From Glacieibacterium sp038210595 (GTDB lineage: Bacteria > Pseudomonadota > Alphaproteobacteria > Sphingomonadales > Sphingomonadaceae), in the NCBI GenBank assembly GCA_038210595.1, contig JBBQWN010000013.1, positions 11,787 through 75,786 on the forward strand: a DNA stretch of 64,000 nucleotides. Direction: 5' to 3'. The translations under genes and the position numbers were made by a program. Below are positions 1 through 7,664 of this stretch, one piece after another. The notes under the pieces were generated by a model. The model saw only the letters and a program-made list of their open reading frames with translations. It was not told where the DNA came from and made no database searches. Each line of letters starts with the position of its first letter. Positions within the stretch are counted from its first letter, which is position 1.

Positions 1-131
1 TTCTGCACCGTCACCGCAGTCACCGCGGTCATGCCGTAGCCGCCGAGCGCCTGCACCGTCCGCAGGTCCGCCTGTATGCCCGCGCCGCCCGAGCTGTCCG
101 AGCCCGCGACGATCAGGATGCGCGGGATCAT
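1..131 (-). CDS. thiD: Hydroxymethylpyrimidine/phosphomethylpyrimidine kinase ThiD (N-terminal part, cut by window edge)
   Basis: Only the first 43 codons lie in the window, read leftward from ATG at 131. They give a start of MIPRILIVAGSDSSGGAGIQ followed by ADLRTVQALGGYGMTAVTAV, the N-terminal signature of the ribokinase-fold ThiD family. ThiD phosphorylates hydroxymethylpyrimidine twice in cytoplasmic thiamine biosynthesis. The GSDSSGGAGIQAD stretch forms part of the substrate pocket in this family. The start overlaps the stop of the upstream DUF1272 gene (ATGA), so the two are probably co-transcribed. Nothing can be said about the rest of the protein. Confidence 0.92.
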   Translation of the reverse strand, partial: MIPRILIVAGSDSSGGAGIQADLRTVQALGGYGMTAVTAVTVQ

Positions 132-358
132 CCGCCCTTGAACTTCCGCACCGTCGAGGCCGGAAACCGCGCCAGCGCGGCCTCGGGCCGCAGCGGTCGC
201 GCCACGAAATTCCCGCCGCAGTTGGGGCAGACACCGGCCAGCGGCCCGTCGACGCAGGGACCGCAGAACGTGCATTCAAAGCTGCAGATGCGCGCGTCCG
301 CGCCGTTCGGCAGGTCGATGCCGCACCGCTCGCAATCGGGTCGCAGTTCGAGAGGCAT
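128..358 (-). CDS. DUF1272-family small cysteine-rich protein
   Basis: A 76-residue cytoplasmic protein starting MPLELRPDCERCGIDL. Cysteines fall in paired CxxC-like arrangements (CERC, CSFECTFC, CPNC), which suggests a zinc-ribbon fold. The order and length match the DUF1272 family, which has no established function. The gene ends in an ATGA overlap with thiD and starts 116 bp downstream of the DegP-like protease gene on the same strand, with no clear terminator between. It may therefore be read from the protease promoter or from one of its own. Zinc binding is inferred from the cysteine spacing only. Confidence 0.8.
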   Translation of the reverse strand: MPLELRPDCERCGIDLPNGADARICSFECTFCGPCVDGPLAGVCPNCGGNFVARPLRPEAALARFPASTVRKFKGG

Positions 359-474
359 CAGGCCGGCCCGACGTCGTGACAGCTGCGCATGGCGCGGCGA
401 TACAATGGCGCCAGGCGCGGGTCGACCGCTTTCACGCGGCCCAGTCCGGTCAGAACCTTACCCGGGCCCGCCGG

Positions 475-1923
475 TCAGCTGCGGCACACGATCTGTCCCT
501 GCACCAGCCCACACTCGGTACGCTGGCCGCCGCGGTTGAAGCGAACCAGTGGCGTGCCGTTGGTCGCCGCGGCGGCAGTCTCTGCGGCGGTACTGACAGC
601 GCGGCCGCCGACCGCCTCGATCAGGTCACCGGGTCGCAGGCCGAAGCGCGCGGCCACCGAGGAGCCGAGGATTTCGGTCACGACCACCCCTTTCTCGGGC
701 AGGCCGGCGCCGACTTCCTGCGCGAACGCCGGCGACAGGTTGCCGACGGTGACGCCGGTCAGCATGTTGTTGCCACCGATCCGCGTCAGTGCGCGCGGAG
801 GATTTTCCGGCGGTTCGGCGAGGGTCAGCGCCACGGTGCGCTTTTCGGCCCCGCGCCGCAGCTCGACGTCGATTTGTGTGCCGACGCCCTGCACCGCGAT
901 CCGGTAACGCAGCTGCCCCGGATCGACGACCTCCTTGCCATCGACGGCGAGCAGGATGTCGCCGGCCTTGACGCCCGCCGTTGCCGCCGGTGACCCCGGT
1001 GTCACGCCGGTGATCAGCACGCCGCCGGGCCGGTCGAGCCCGAGCTGCGCCGCGGTCTGCGTGGTCAGCGCCTCGCCCTCCGCGCCAATCCAGCCGGTGA
1101 CCAGCTTCCCGGTCTTGCCCGCACCGATGAACACCCGCACGATGTTGGCGGGAATCGCGAAGCCGACGCCGGTCGAGCCGCCCGACGGCGAGGCGATGGC
1201 GGTGTTGATGCCGAGCAGCCGCCCCTGCGTATCGAGCAGCGCACCGCCCGAATTGCCCGGATTGATCGCGGCATCGGTCTGCAGATAATATTGATAGTTC
1301 GACACGCCCTGCCCCGTCCGCGCAGTCGCCGAGACGATGCCGTGGGTGACGGTCTGCCCGACCCCGAACGGATCACCGATGGCCAGCACGACGTCGCCGA
1401 CCTCGGCGCGGTCGCTGTCGCCGAGTGCTACCGTTGGCAGGTTTTTCGCGTCGATCCTGAGCAGCGCGAGATCGAGCCGCGCGTCGGCGAAAACGATCTT
1501 GGCCGGGAACTCCCGCCGGTCGGCAAGTGCCACCAAGATCTGATCGGCGCCGTTCACGACATGGTTGTTGGTGACGATCAGCCCGTCGGCGGCGACGATT
1601 ACGCCCGAACCCAGTGACTGCTCAACGCGCGGCTGGGGCTGCTGGCCATAATAGCGCTGGATCAGCTCCTGCATCGCCGAGCCGCGGCTGCGGTTGATCT
1701 TGGCCGAATAGACATTCACCACCGCCGGCGCGGCGCGCTTGACGATCGCGCTGTAGCTGAGCAGCAATTTGGTCTGGTCGATGGGCACGACCCGGGTTTC
1801 GGCGGACAGCGCTTGCGCGACCGCCGTGCCACCGCCGGTTTCGGCATTGATCCCAAGCGCCAGGGCGACGCCCGCCGCCAGCCCGCCCAAGCCCAACATC
1901 GCCGCCCCGATCCTTCGCCGCAC
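475..1923 (-). CDS. DegP/HtrA-family periplasmic serine protease with two PDZ domains
   Basis: 482 residues. The N-terminal arginines followed by a hydrophobic stretch (residues 4-24) make a signal peptide or anchor. The trypsin-like domain carries the catalytic triad His121 (VTNNHVV), Asp151 (ARLDLALL) and Ser225 (NPGNSGGALL). Two PDZ-like segments follow, at about 275-370 and 385-465. HtrA/Deg proteases degrade or chaperone misfolded envelope proteins. Length and order match the Do family. The C-terminus ends with two cysteines eleven residues apart (TECGLVQGQIVCRS), possibly a disulfide-closed hairpin. The gene diverges from the glutathione transferase gene over a 77-bp spacer. Whether it is the DegP, DegQ or MucD orthologue cannot be settled from sequence alone. 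Confidence 0.93.
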   Translation of the reverse strand: MRRRIGAAMLGLGGLAAGVALALGINAETGGGTAVAQALSAETRVVPIDQTKLLLSYSAIVKRAAPAVVNVYSAKINRSRGSAMQELIQRYYGQQPQPRVEQSLGSGVIVAADGLIVTNNHVVNGADQILVALADRREFPAKIVFADARLDLALLRIDAKNLPTVALGDSDRAEVGDVVLAIGDPFGVGQTVTHGIVSATARTGQGVSNYQYYLQTDAAINPGNSGGALLDTQGRLLGINTAIASPSGGSTGVGFAIPANIVRVFIGAGKTGKLVTGWIGAEGEALTTQTAAQLGLDRPGGVLITGVTPGSPAATAGVKAGDILLAVDGKEVVDPGQLRYRIAVQGVGTQIDVELRRGAEKRTVALTLAEPPENPPRALTRIGGNNMLTGVTVGNLSPAFAQEVGAGLPEKGVVVTEILGSSVAARFGLRPGDLIEAVGGRAVSTAAETAAAATNGTPLVRFNRGGQRTECGLVQGQIVCRS

Positions 1924-2000
1924 CGCCTGCTCCCACCCAATGACGCGGGCCGCGATGTGGTATGCGGGCGCTTAAGCGTCAATGAATGGAGAGCGCAACG

Positions 2001-2618
2001 ATGGCGATGACGCTGTTTCACTGTGCCGATGCGCGGTCGTTCCGGGCGTTGTGGACGCTCGAGGAGATGGGGCTGCCTTACGAACTGCGGGTGCTGCCGT
2101 TTCCGCCACGGGCGCGCCAGCCGGACTATCTGGCCGAGAACCCGCTCGGCACCATCCCGCTCCTCGTCGACGGCGACGCGCGGCTGACCGAGTCATCCGC
2201 CATCGCCCAGTATCTGTGCACGAAATACGGGCCGTCACCGCTGGCCGTGGACACACACGAGCCGGATTACGGCGCGTGGCTCAACTGGCTGCACCACGGC
2301 GAGGCGACGCTGACCTTTCCGCAGACGATCGTGCTGCGCTACCGGATGTTCGAGCCGGGCAAGGGCCTGCAGCAGGCGGCGGACGACTATGCCCATTGGT
2401 TTGCGCGGCGGACGATCCTGGCGGATGCGGCGCTGGCGGACGCCGAGTGGCTGTGCGCCGCGCGCTTCACCGCCGCCGACATCTCGGTCGGGTACGCGCT
2501 GATGCTGGCGGCGAACATCGGGCTGATCGGCACCCTCTCGCCGACGCTGCAGGACTATTGGGCGCGGCTGCAGGTGCGCGACGGTTTCATACGGGCCAAG
2601 GCGGCGCAACAAGGCTGA
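2001..2618 (+). CDS. Glutathione S-transferase family protein
   Basis: 205 residues from ATG 2001. This start is preferred over an in-frame ATG at 1986 because GGAGAG lies about eight bases upstream and the thioredoxin-fold strand begins at once (MAMTLFHCADARSF). The N-terminal GST domain has the cis-proline region NPLGTIPLL and the glutathione gamma-glutamyl site TESSAIAQYL near residues 60-70. An all-helical C-terminal domain follows. GSTs conjugate glutathione to electrophiles or act as isomerases or reductases in the cytoplasm; the substrate here is unknown. The 3' end overlaps the convergent DUF952 gene by 32 bp. Confidence 0.92.
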   Translation: MAMTLFHCADARSFRALWTLEEMGLPYELRVLPFPPRARQPDYLAENPLGTIPLLVDGDARLTESSAIAQYLCTKYGPSPLAVDTHEPDYGAWLNWLHHGEATLTFPQTIVLRYRMFEPGKGLQQAADDYAHWFARRTILADAALADAEWLCAARFTAADISVGYALMLAANIGLIGTLSPTLQDYWARLQVRDGFIRAKAAQQG

Positions 2619-2880
2619 CCTCGCCGAGGCGGAGCGGGCGGTAGAGATGCGGGAACAGCGCGCCGCCGCGCGACGGCTCCCAGCGCACATCGGCGGCGTC
2701 GACCGCGAGCAGTACGACCTCGGTATCGGCAAACCATTTGGCGCGGGTGCCCGCCACCTGGTCCGCCGCCGACAGATGGATGAAGCCGTCACGCAGGTCG
2801 TCGGAGGAACCGGCGAACACCCCGTCCGCCTGGAACGCCGCCCATTCGGCCGAGCGCAGCAGCTTGTAGACGAGGACCAT
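2587..2880 (-). CDS. DUF952 family protein
   Basis: 97 residues when started at ATG 2880 (MVLVYKLLRSAEWAAF). An upstream in-frame start would add 28 residues with no resemblance to the family. The DUF952 signature is present: DLRDGFIHLSAADQV, a central LLAVDAADVRWEPSRGG and a closing LFPHLYRPLRLGEV. The family has a small alpha/beta fold of unknown function, and the conserved His and Ser in GFIHLS suggest a ligand site. It diverges from the acyl-CoA synthetase gene across 34 bp and converges on the GST gene, overlapping it by 32 bp. Confidence 0.88.
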   Translation of the reverse strand: MVLVYKLLRSAEWAAFQADGVFAGSSDDLRDGFIHLSAADQVAGTRAKWFADTEVVLLAVDAADVRWEPSRGGALFPHLYRPLRLGEVSLVAPPWPV

Positions 2881-2914
2881 CCCGCTACCATGCCGCAAAA
2901 TACCGGGGAGGCCC

Positions 2915-4420
2915 ATGCATCCATCGACCCACGCCGCCGCGACGCCGGACGCGCCCGCGATCATAATGGCGGGCAGCGGCGCGGCGATGACCTATGGCGA
3001 ACTCGAAGCGCGCTCGAACCAGGTCGCGCAGCTGCTGCGCGCCACCGGCCTGACGCGCGGCGACGTGATCGTCATCTGGCTCGACAACTGCCTCGACTAT
3101 CTGGCGATCTGCTGGGGGGCGCAGCGGTCGGGGCTGGTGTTCGTCGCCATGTCGACCAAGCTGACGCTCGACGAGGCAGCGTACATCGTCGCGGACTCGG
3201 GCGCCGAGGCGGTGTTCGCGGGCGCACGGTTTGCCGATCTCGCGGCCGGCCTGCCCGGCACCGCAGGCCGCTTCGCGGTCGGCGGCAACATCCCCGGCTG
3301 GACTCGGTTCGAGGACGCCGCTGCGGCGCAACCCGCCAACGAGATCGCCGACCCGTCGCCGGGCCGCGATATGCTGTATTCCAGCGGCACCACCGGCCGC
3401 CCCAAGGGCGTGCGCGGGCCGCTGCCGGAGGGGGCGATCGATGCGCCCGACGCGCTGCTCGGCCTCGTCGCCGGCCTCTACGGTTTTGCGCCGGGGATGG
3501 TCTATCTGTCGCCCGCGCCGCTCTACCACGCCGCGCCCTTGCGCTATTGCATGGCGGCGCAGCGCTTCGGTGCGACCGTCATCGTCATGGAGCGGTTCGA
3601 TCCGGAGGCCTATCTGGCGCTGGTCGAAAAATACCGTGTCACCCACAGCCAGCTGGTGCCGACGATGTTCGTGCGGATGCTGAAACTGCCTGCCGACGTC
3701 CGCACGAAATACGACCTGTCGAGCCTGAAGGTCGCGATCCACGCCGCCGCGCCCTGTCCGGTCGACGTCAAGCAGGCGATGCTCGACTGGTGGGGCGACA
3801 CCATCTTCGAATATTATGCGTCGACCGAGGGTGGCGGCTTCACCGCCATCGGCCCGCAGGAATGGCGGGCGCATCCGGGCTCGGTCGGCAAGTCGCTGCT
3901 CGGTGAAATCCGCGTCGTCGGCGACGACGACCGGCTGGTCGGGGCAGGCGAGACCGGGCGCATCTTCTTCGCCAACGGGCCGGGCTTCAGCTATCACAAC
4001 GACCCCGAGAAGACCGCCGCGACACGCGGCGAGCACGGCGCCACCTTCGGCGACATCGGGCATGTCGATGCCGACGGTTATCTCTACCTGACCGACCGCG
4101 CTGCCTATATGATCATCAGCGGCGGGGTGAACATCTACCCGCAGGAGGCGGAGAACGTGCTGACGATGCACCCCGCCGTCGCCGATGTCGCGGTGTTCGG
4201 GGTGCCCGACGCCGAGATGGGCGAGGCGGTCAAGGCGGTGGTGCAGCCGCGCGTCCCTGCCGCCGCCGGGCCGGAGCTCGCCGCCGAGTTGATCGCCTTT
4301 GCCCGCAGCCGCCTCAGCCACGTCAAATGCCCGACCTCGGTCGACTTCCTGGACGAACTGCCGCGCCACGACACCGGCAAGCTGTACAAGCGCCTGTTGC
4401 GCGACCGCTATTGGGCGTGA
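2915..4420 (+). CDS. Acyl-CoA synthetase / AMP-dependent ligase (ANL superfamily)
   Basis: 501 residues. ANL enzymes adenylate a carboxylic acid and transfer it to CoA. Motifs in order: the phosphate-binding loop MLYSSGTTGRPKGVRG (about residues 153-168), the adenine-site segment FEYYASTEGGG (about 300), GDIGHVDADGYLYLTDR with the ribose-binding Asp (about 380-397), and the C-terminal hinge and catalytic Lys489 in HDTGKLYKR. Length is typical for a medium- or long-chain fatty-acid or aromatic-acid CoA ligase; the acid is not predictable. The next small membrane-protein gene starts inside the stop codon (GTGA), indicating translational coupling. Confidence 0.93.
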   Translation: MHPSTHAAATPDAPAIIMAGSGAAMTYGELEARSNQVAQLLRATGLTRGDVIVIWLDNCLDYLAICWGAQRSGLVFVAMSTKLTLDEAAYIVADSGAEAVFAGARFADLAAGLPGTAGRFAVGGNIPGWTRFEDAAAAQPANEIADPSPGRDMLYSSGTTGRPKGVRGPLPEGAIDAPDALLGLVAGLYGFAPGMVYLSPAPLYHAAPLRYCMAAQRFGATVIVMERFDPEAYLALVEKYRVTHSQLVPTMFVRMLKLPADVRTKYDLSSLKVAIHAAAPCPVDVKQAMLDWWGDTIFEYYASTEGGGFTAIGPQEWRAHPGSVGKSLLGEIRVVGDDDRLVGAGETGRIFFANGPGFSYHNDPEKTAATRGEHGATFGDIGHVDADGYLYLTDRAAYMIISGGVNIYPQEAENVLTMHPAVADVAVFGVPDAEMGEAVKAVVQPRVPAAAGPELAAELIAFARSRLSHVKCPTSVDFLDELPRHDTGKLYKRLLRDRYWA

Positions 4421-4698
4421 ACCGGCACGACCAGATCATCGCGGCGGCGTCGAGCCTGCTCGGCGTCTCGCTGATCATCATCACCGGGCTGCAGGTCGCG
4501 CACCGCACCGAAACCATTGCCGACGAGATCGCGTGGGTGGCGGCGGTGTGCTTCTGCGCCAGCATCATGGCGGCGACGCTCGGCCTGCGGTCCGGGGGGG
4601 CGTCGCGGCGCTATGAGGTCTTCGCCGACAATGCCTTTCTGCTGGGCACCGCGACCGTGTTCGCCGCCGTCTTGATCTTCGCGGTGCGCAGCGCCTAA
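4417..4698 (+). CDS. Small three-helix membrane protein
   Basis: 93 residues from GTG 4417, which overlaps the stop of the acyl-CoA synthetase gene. Three hydrophobic segments are visible: around residues 9-27 (SSLLGVSLIIITGLQV), 38-57 (AWVAAVCFCASIMAATL) and 73-91 (LLGTATVFAAVLIFAV), with basic residues between helices 2 and 3. It is probably an inner-membrane protein. I recognise no family. Tight coupling to the ligase suggests shared expression, not a known role. Confidence 0.7.
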   Translation: MNRHDQIIAAASSLLGVSLIIITGLQVAHRTETIADEIAWVAAVCFCASIMAATLGLRSGGASRRYEVFADNAFLLGTATVFAAVLIFAVRSA

Positions 4699-4729
4699 GC
4701 GCTCGGCGACCCCCGAAGGAGACGTGCCG

Positions 4730-5437
4730 ATGACCAGCCAAACGCTCGATTATCACGACGGCGATGCCGTGTTGAAGGGCCGCATCGCCGTGCCCGCCGG
4801 TGACGCCAGGGCCCCCGGCATAGCGGTGTTTGCCGACATCGGCGGCATCGGCGAGCACAGCGTCTGGTACGCCGAGCGCCTGGCCGAAGCCGGCTATGTC
4901 GCGCTCGCCGCCGACACCTATGGCGACGGCCTGACCCCCGATTTCCAGTCCGGCATGCCGATCCTGATGGACTGGCGCGCCGACCCCGCCCGGCTGGCGA
5001 AGCGCGCCGCCGCAGCGCTGGCAGCGCTCGCCGCGCACCCGCGCTGCGACGGGCGTTTCGGCGCGATCGGCTTCTGCTTCGGCGGCTCGGTAGTGCTCGA
5101 ACTCGCCCGCCACGGGCATGCGGGCTATCTCGCCGGGGTCAGCTTCCACGGCGACGTGACGACGCCGCAGATGGCCAGCAAGCCGATCGAGACGAAGCTG
5201 CTCGTCCTCCACGGCGCCGAGGATCCGCTGGTGCCCGACGCTGCGCTGATCGCCTTCCTGCGCGAGATGGCCGGGGCCGGCGCCGACTGCCAGACCATCG
5301 CCTATACCGGCGCCGTCCACAGCTTCACAAATCGGCAAGCGGACGGGTCCATGATGCCCGGCATCAAATACCACGAGCCGACCGCGCGGCGGTCGTGGAA
5401 CGCAATGCTGGCGCATTTTACCGAGGTCTTTGGATGA
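4730..5437 (+). CDS. Dienelactone hydrolase family protein
   Basis: 235 residues from ATG 4730, placed eight bases after AGGAG; a GTG two codons upstream is less likely. It has an alpha/beta-hydrolase fold with a cysteine nucleophile elbow, GFCFGGS (Cys116). The acid and base are Asp165 (HGAEDPLV) and His197 (GAVHSFTN). This Cys-Asp-His triad defines the dienelactone hydrolase family, which opens lactone rings in aromatic degradation; many homologues act on unknown esters. The start of the S1/P1 nuclease gene overlaps its stop (ATGA). No ring-cleavage genes are nearby, so the substrate is open. Confidence 0.92.
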   Translation: MTSQTLDYHDGDAVLKGRIAVPAGDARAPGIAVFADIGGIGEHSVWYAERLAEAGYVALAADTYGDGLTPDFQSGMPILMDWRADPARLAKRAAAALAALAAHPRCDGRFGAIGFCFGGSVVLELARHGHAGYLAGVSFHGDVTTPQMASKPIETKLLVLHGAEDPLVPDAALIAFLREMAGAGADCQTIAYTGAVHSFTNRQADGSMMPGIKYHEPTARRSWNAMLAHFTEVFG

Positions 5438-6318
5438 GGCTGCTGGCCGTACTGCTGATCCTCCTGCCGGCTCCCGCGCTGGCCTGGGGCGAGTACGGCC
5501 ACCGCCTGATCGGCAGCATCGCCTATGACGAAGCCGCGCGCACGACCCGGCGCGCGATCAAGCAGCTGCTGAAGCACCGCGGCGAGCTCGACACGCCGAG
5601 CTGCAAGCTGAAGACCCTGGCGGATGCGGCGGCGTGGCCAGACTGCGTCCGCGGCCTCGGCGACCGCTTCGCCTTTGCCGTGACCTGGCACTACCAGAAC
5701 ATCAGCGTCTGCCGGGACTTCGACATCGCCGCCAATTGCCCGGACGGCAACTGTGTCACCGCACAAATCGCCGCGCAGGCCGCCATCCTCGGCGACCGCA
5801 CCCGGACCGATGCCGAGCGGCTGCAGGCGCTGGCCTTCGTCGCGCATTTCGTCGGCGACGTGCACCAGCCGCTCCATGTCGGCGACAAGGGCGACCGCGG
5901 CGGCAATGACGTGCTGGTCGACTATCCGCCCAAGCCGAGCGCGCGGCTCAACCTCCATCACATCTGGGACACCGAACTCGCCGAGCGCAGCCTGCAGGCC
6001 CGCCCGGCGGTGTCGCGCCGCCTGATCGCTCAGGCAGACCGGCTGGCGTGGCGGCAGGGCGGCGTCCCCGACTGGGCCCGCGAAAGCTGGGTAGCGTCGA
6101 AGGACACTGCCTATGCCGGCCTCGGCAGTTACCCCGACCGTTGTCTGGTGCCGGTCGCCGCCCCGGTGGTTGATGCGCTGGGCGCGGTCAGCGGGCCGCG
6201 CGCCCAAATCGACTATGCCTATAGCACCGCCGCGCAGCCGGTGATCCGTGCCCGTGTCGAAGCGGCTGCGGTGCGGCTGGCGGCGCTGCTCGATACTGCA
6301 CTCGGCACGCCGCGCTAG
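5434..6318 (+). CDS. Secreted S1/P1-type zinc nuclease
   Basis: 294 residues from ATG 5434, overlapping the hydrolase stop. A 17-residue signal peptide ends at PAPALA. The mature protein begins with Trp18, whose free amino group and backbone coordinate zinc in this family, then His23 (YGHRLIG). Further predicted ligands are the Asp in AAAWPDC, the His in TWHYQN, the segment AHFVGDVHQPLHVGD and HHIWDTEL. The enzymes cleave single-stranded DNA/RNA or have 3'-nucleotidase activity outside the cytoplasm. Six cysteines could form disulfides. A role in phosphate or nucleotide scavenging is inference. Confidence 0.92.
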   Translation: MRLLAVLLILLPAPALAWGEYGHRLIGSIAYDEAARTTRRAIKQLLKHRGELDTPSCKLKTLADAAAWPDCVRGLGDRFAFAVTWHYQNISVCRDFDIAANCPDGNCVTAQIAAQAAILGDRTRTDAERLQALAFVAHFVGDVHQPLHVGDKGDRGGNDVLVDYPPKPSARLNLHHIWDTELAERSLQARPAVSRRLIAQADRLAWRQGGVPDWARESWVASKDTAYAGLGSYPDRCLVPVAAPVVDALGAVSGPRAQIDYAYSTAAQPVIRARVEAAAVRLAALLDTALGTPR

Positions 6319-6367
6319 GCGGAACTGGAGTGAGCCGCTAGCGTCTGTCGCAGCGAAGGGAACGAGC

Positions 6368-7291
6368 ATGCGCTTCGACGACCAGCGAGAGAGCGACAAC
6401 ATCGACGACCAGCGCGGCCAGGGGGGCGGCAGTGGCCTCGGCTTCGGCGGCGGCGGCGGCGGCATGCTCGGCTTCCTGCTGCCGATGGTGATGAGCAAGT
6501 TCGGCTGCGGCGGCGTCGCGGTGCTGGTGGTCCTGTTCATGGTCTTCGGCGGGGGCCTCAGCAGCCTCGGCGGCCTCGTCGGCGGCGGCAGCGGACCGTC
6601 ACCGCAGATCGGTCAGCCCGTCGAGCCGGCGGAGCCCGCCGCTCCGGGCGCGGCGCGCAGCGAGAGCTCAACCGACAGCTTCGTCCGCAAGGTGCTCGGC
6701 TCGACGGAGGATGTCTGGGACAAGCAGTTTCCGGCCGAGGTCGGCAAGGCCTATGTCAAGCCGCGGCTGGTGCTGTTCAGCGGTCAGACGCGCTCCGGCT
6801 GCGGCGCCGCCGAGTCGGCGATGGGGCCGTTCTACTGCCCCGCCGACCACAAGGTTTACCTCGACGAGAGCTTCTTCGACGAGCTGCAGCAGCGCTTCGG
6901 CGCGAAGGGCGACGCGGCGGCGGCCTATGTCATTGCCCATGAGATCGGCCATCACCTGCAGAGCCAGCTCGGAATCACCGATCAGGTCGAGGCGGCGCAG
7001 GCCCGCGCCTCGCGCAGCCAGCGCAACGCCATCTCGGTCAGGCTAGAACTCCAGGCCGATTGCTTCGCCGGGGTCTGGGCCAAGCAGAGCGGGCGGCTGG
7101 AAGCGGGTGACATCGAGGAGGCGGTTACCGCCGCCCAGGCGATCGGCGACGACACGCTGCAGCGCCAGTCCCGCGGCCAGGTCGTGCCGGACAGCTTCAC
7201 CCACGGGTCGAGCGCGCAGCGGGTACAGTGGCTGCAGACCGGTCTGCAGAGCGGCAGCATGGCGAGCTGCGACACCTTCAAGGGCGCGTGA
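6368..7291 (+). CDS. Neutral zinc metallopeptidase, YpfJ-like
   Basis: 307 residues from ATG 6368. The N-terminus is hydrophilic (MRFDDQRESDNIDDQRGQGG), followed by a glycine-rich stretch, a transmembrane helix at about 45-60 (CGGVAVLVVLFMVFG) and an extracytoplasmic domain. The zinc motif HEIGH is at 191-195, and a probable third ligand lies in ELQADCFAG. Cysteines near 145, 157 and 295 may pair. This architecture fits the YpfJ / KPN_02809 family, membrane-anchored putative metallopeptidases of unknown substrate. The last 14 bp overlap the convergent 115-residue protein gene. Confidence 0.9.
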   Translation: MRFDDQRESDNIDDQRGQGGGSGLGFGGGGGGMLGFLLPMVMSKFGCGGVAVLVVLFMVFGGGLSSLGGLVGGGSGPSPQIGQPVEPAEPAAPGAARSESSTDSFVRKVLGSTEDVWDKQFPAEVGKAYVKPRLVLFSGQTRSGCGAAESAMGPFYCPADHKVYLDESFFDELQQRFGAKGDAAAAYVIAHEIGHHLQSQLGITDQVEAAQARASRSQRNAISVRLELQADCFAGVWAKQSGRLEAGDIEEAVTAAQAIGDDTLQRQSRGQVVPDSFTHGSSAQRVQWLQTGLQSGSMASCDTFKGA

Positions 7292-7625
7292 TCGCGGGAT
7301 CGCTCCACCATTCAAACACGCGCCGCTGGCAGTTAGCGACCCACGCCGCCGCCTCCGGTCCGGGGAACGCGCCCTTGTAGTCGCGTTCGCCGAGCCACCA
7401 GCCCTGCCCCGGCAGGCGGTCCGACTGGCGCACCACCAGCACCGCCAGCTCAGGCCGCCCTGCCCCGCGCTCGGTCGCGTCGATTTCGAACAGCACCGCA
7501 CACAGGGCTCGCATCTTCGGGCGGCTGAACGCCATGCCGATACTGGCGAGAACCTCCGAATAGGTCACGCTTTCACCGGCGCGCGCCGCAGCCTGAAGAA
7601 AGGCGGTGATGTGACCGACGTCCAT
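7278..7625 (-). CDS. Conserved 115-residue hypothetical protein (sphingomonad type)
   Basis: 115 residues from ATG 7625; an in-frame ATG at 7652 would add nine residues. The sequence has a small N-terminal helical section (GESVTYSEVLASIGM), a conserved central RPKMRALCAVLFEID and a strand LAVLVVRQSDRLPGQGWW. From memory, similar short proteins in sphingomonads are sometimes labelled ribose-phosphate pyrophosphokinase. I see no phosphoribosyl-diphosphate loop or ATP site, so that label is not supported here. It diverges from pabBC across 39 bp and converges with the metallopeptidase gene. Confidence 0.78.
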   Translation of the reverse strand: MDVGHITAFLQAAARAGESVTYSEVLASIGMAFSRPKMRALCAVLFEIDATERGAGRPELAVLVVRQSDRLPGQGWWLGERDYKGAFPGPEAAAWVANCQRRVFEWWSDPAITRP

Positions 7626-7664
7626 CTCGCCGTCAGTCGCTAGGCATGGCATGGCCCGCGCGCA

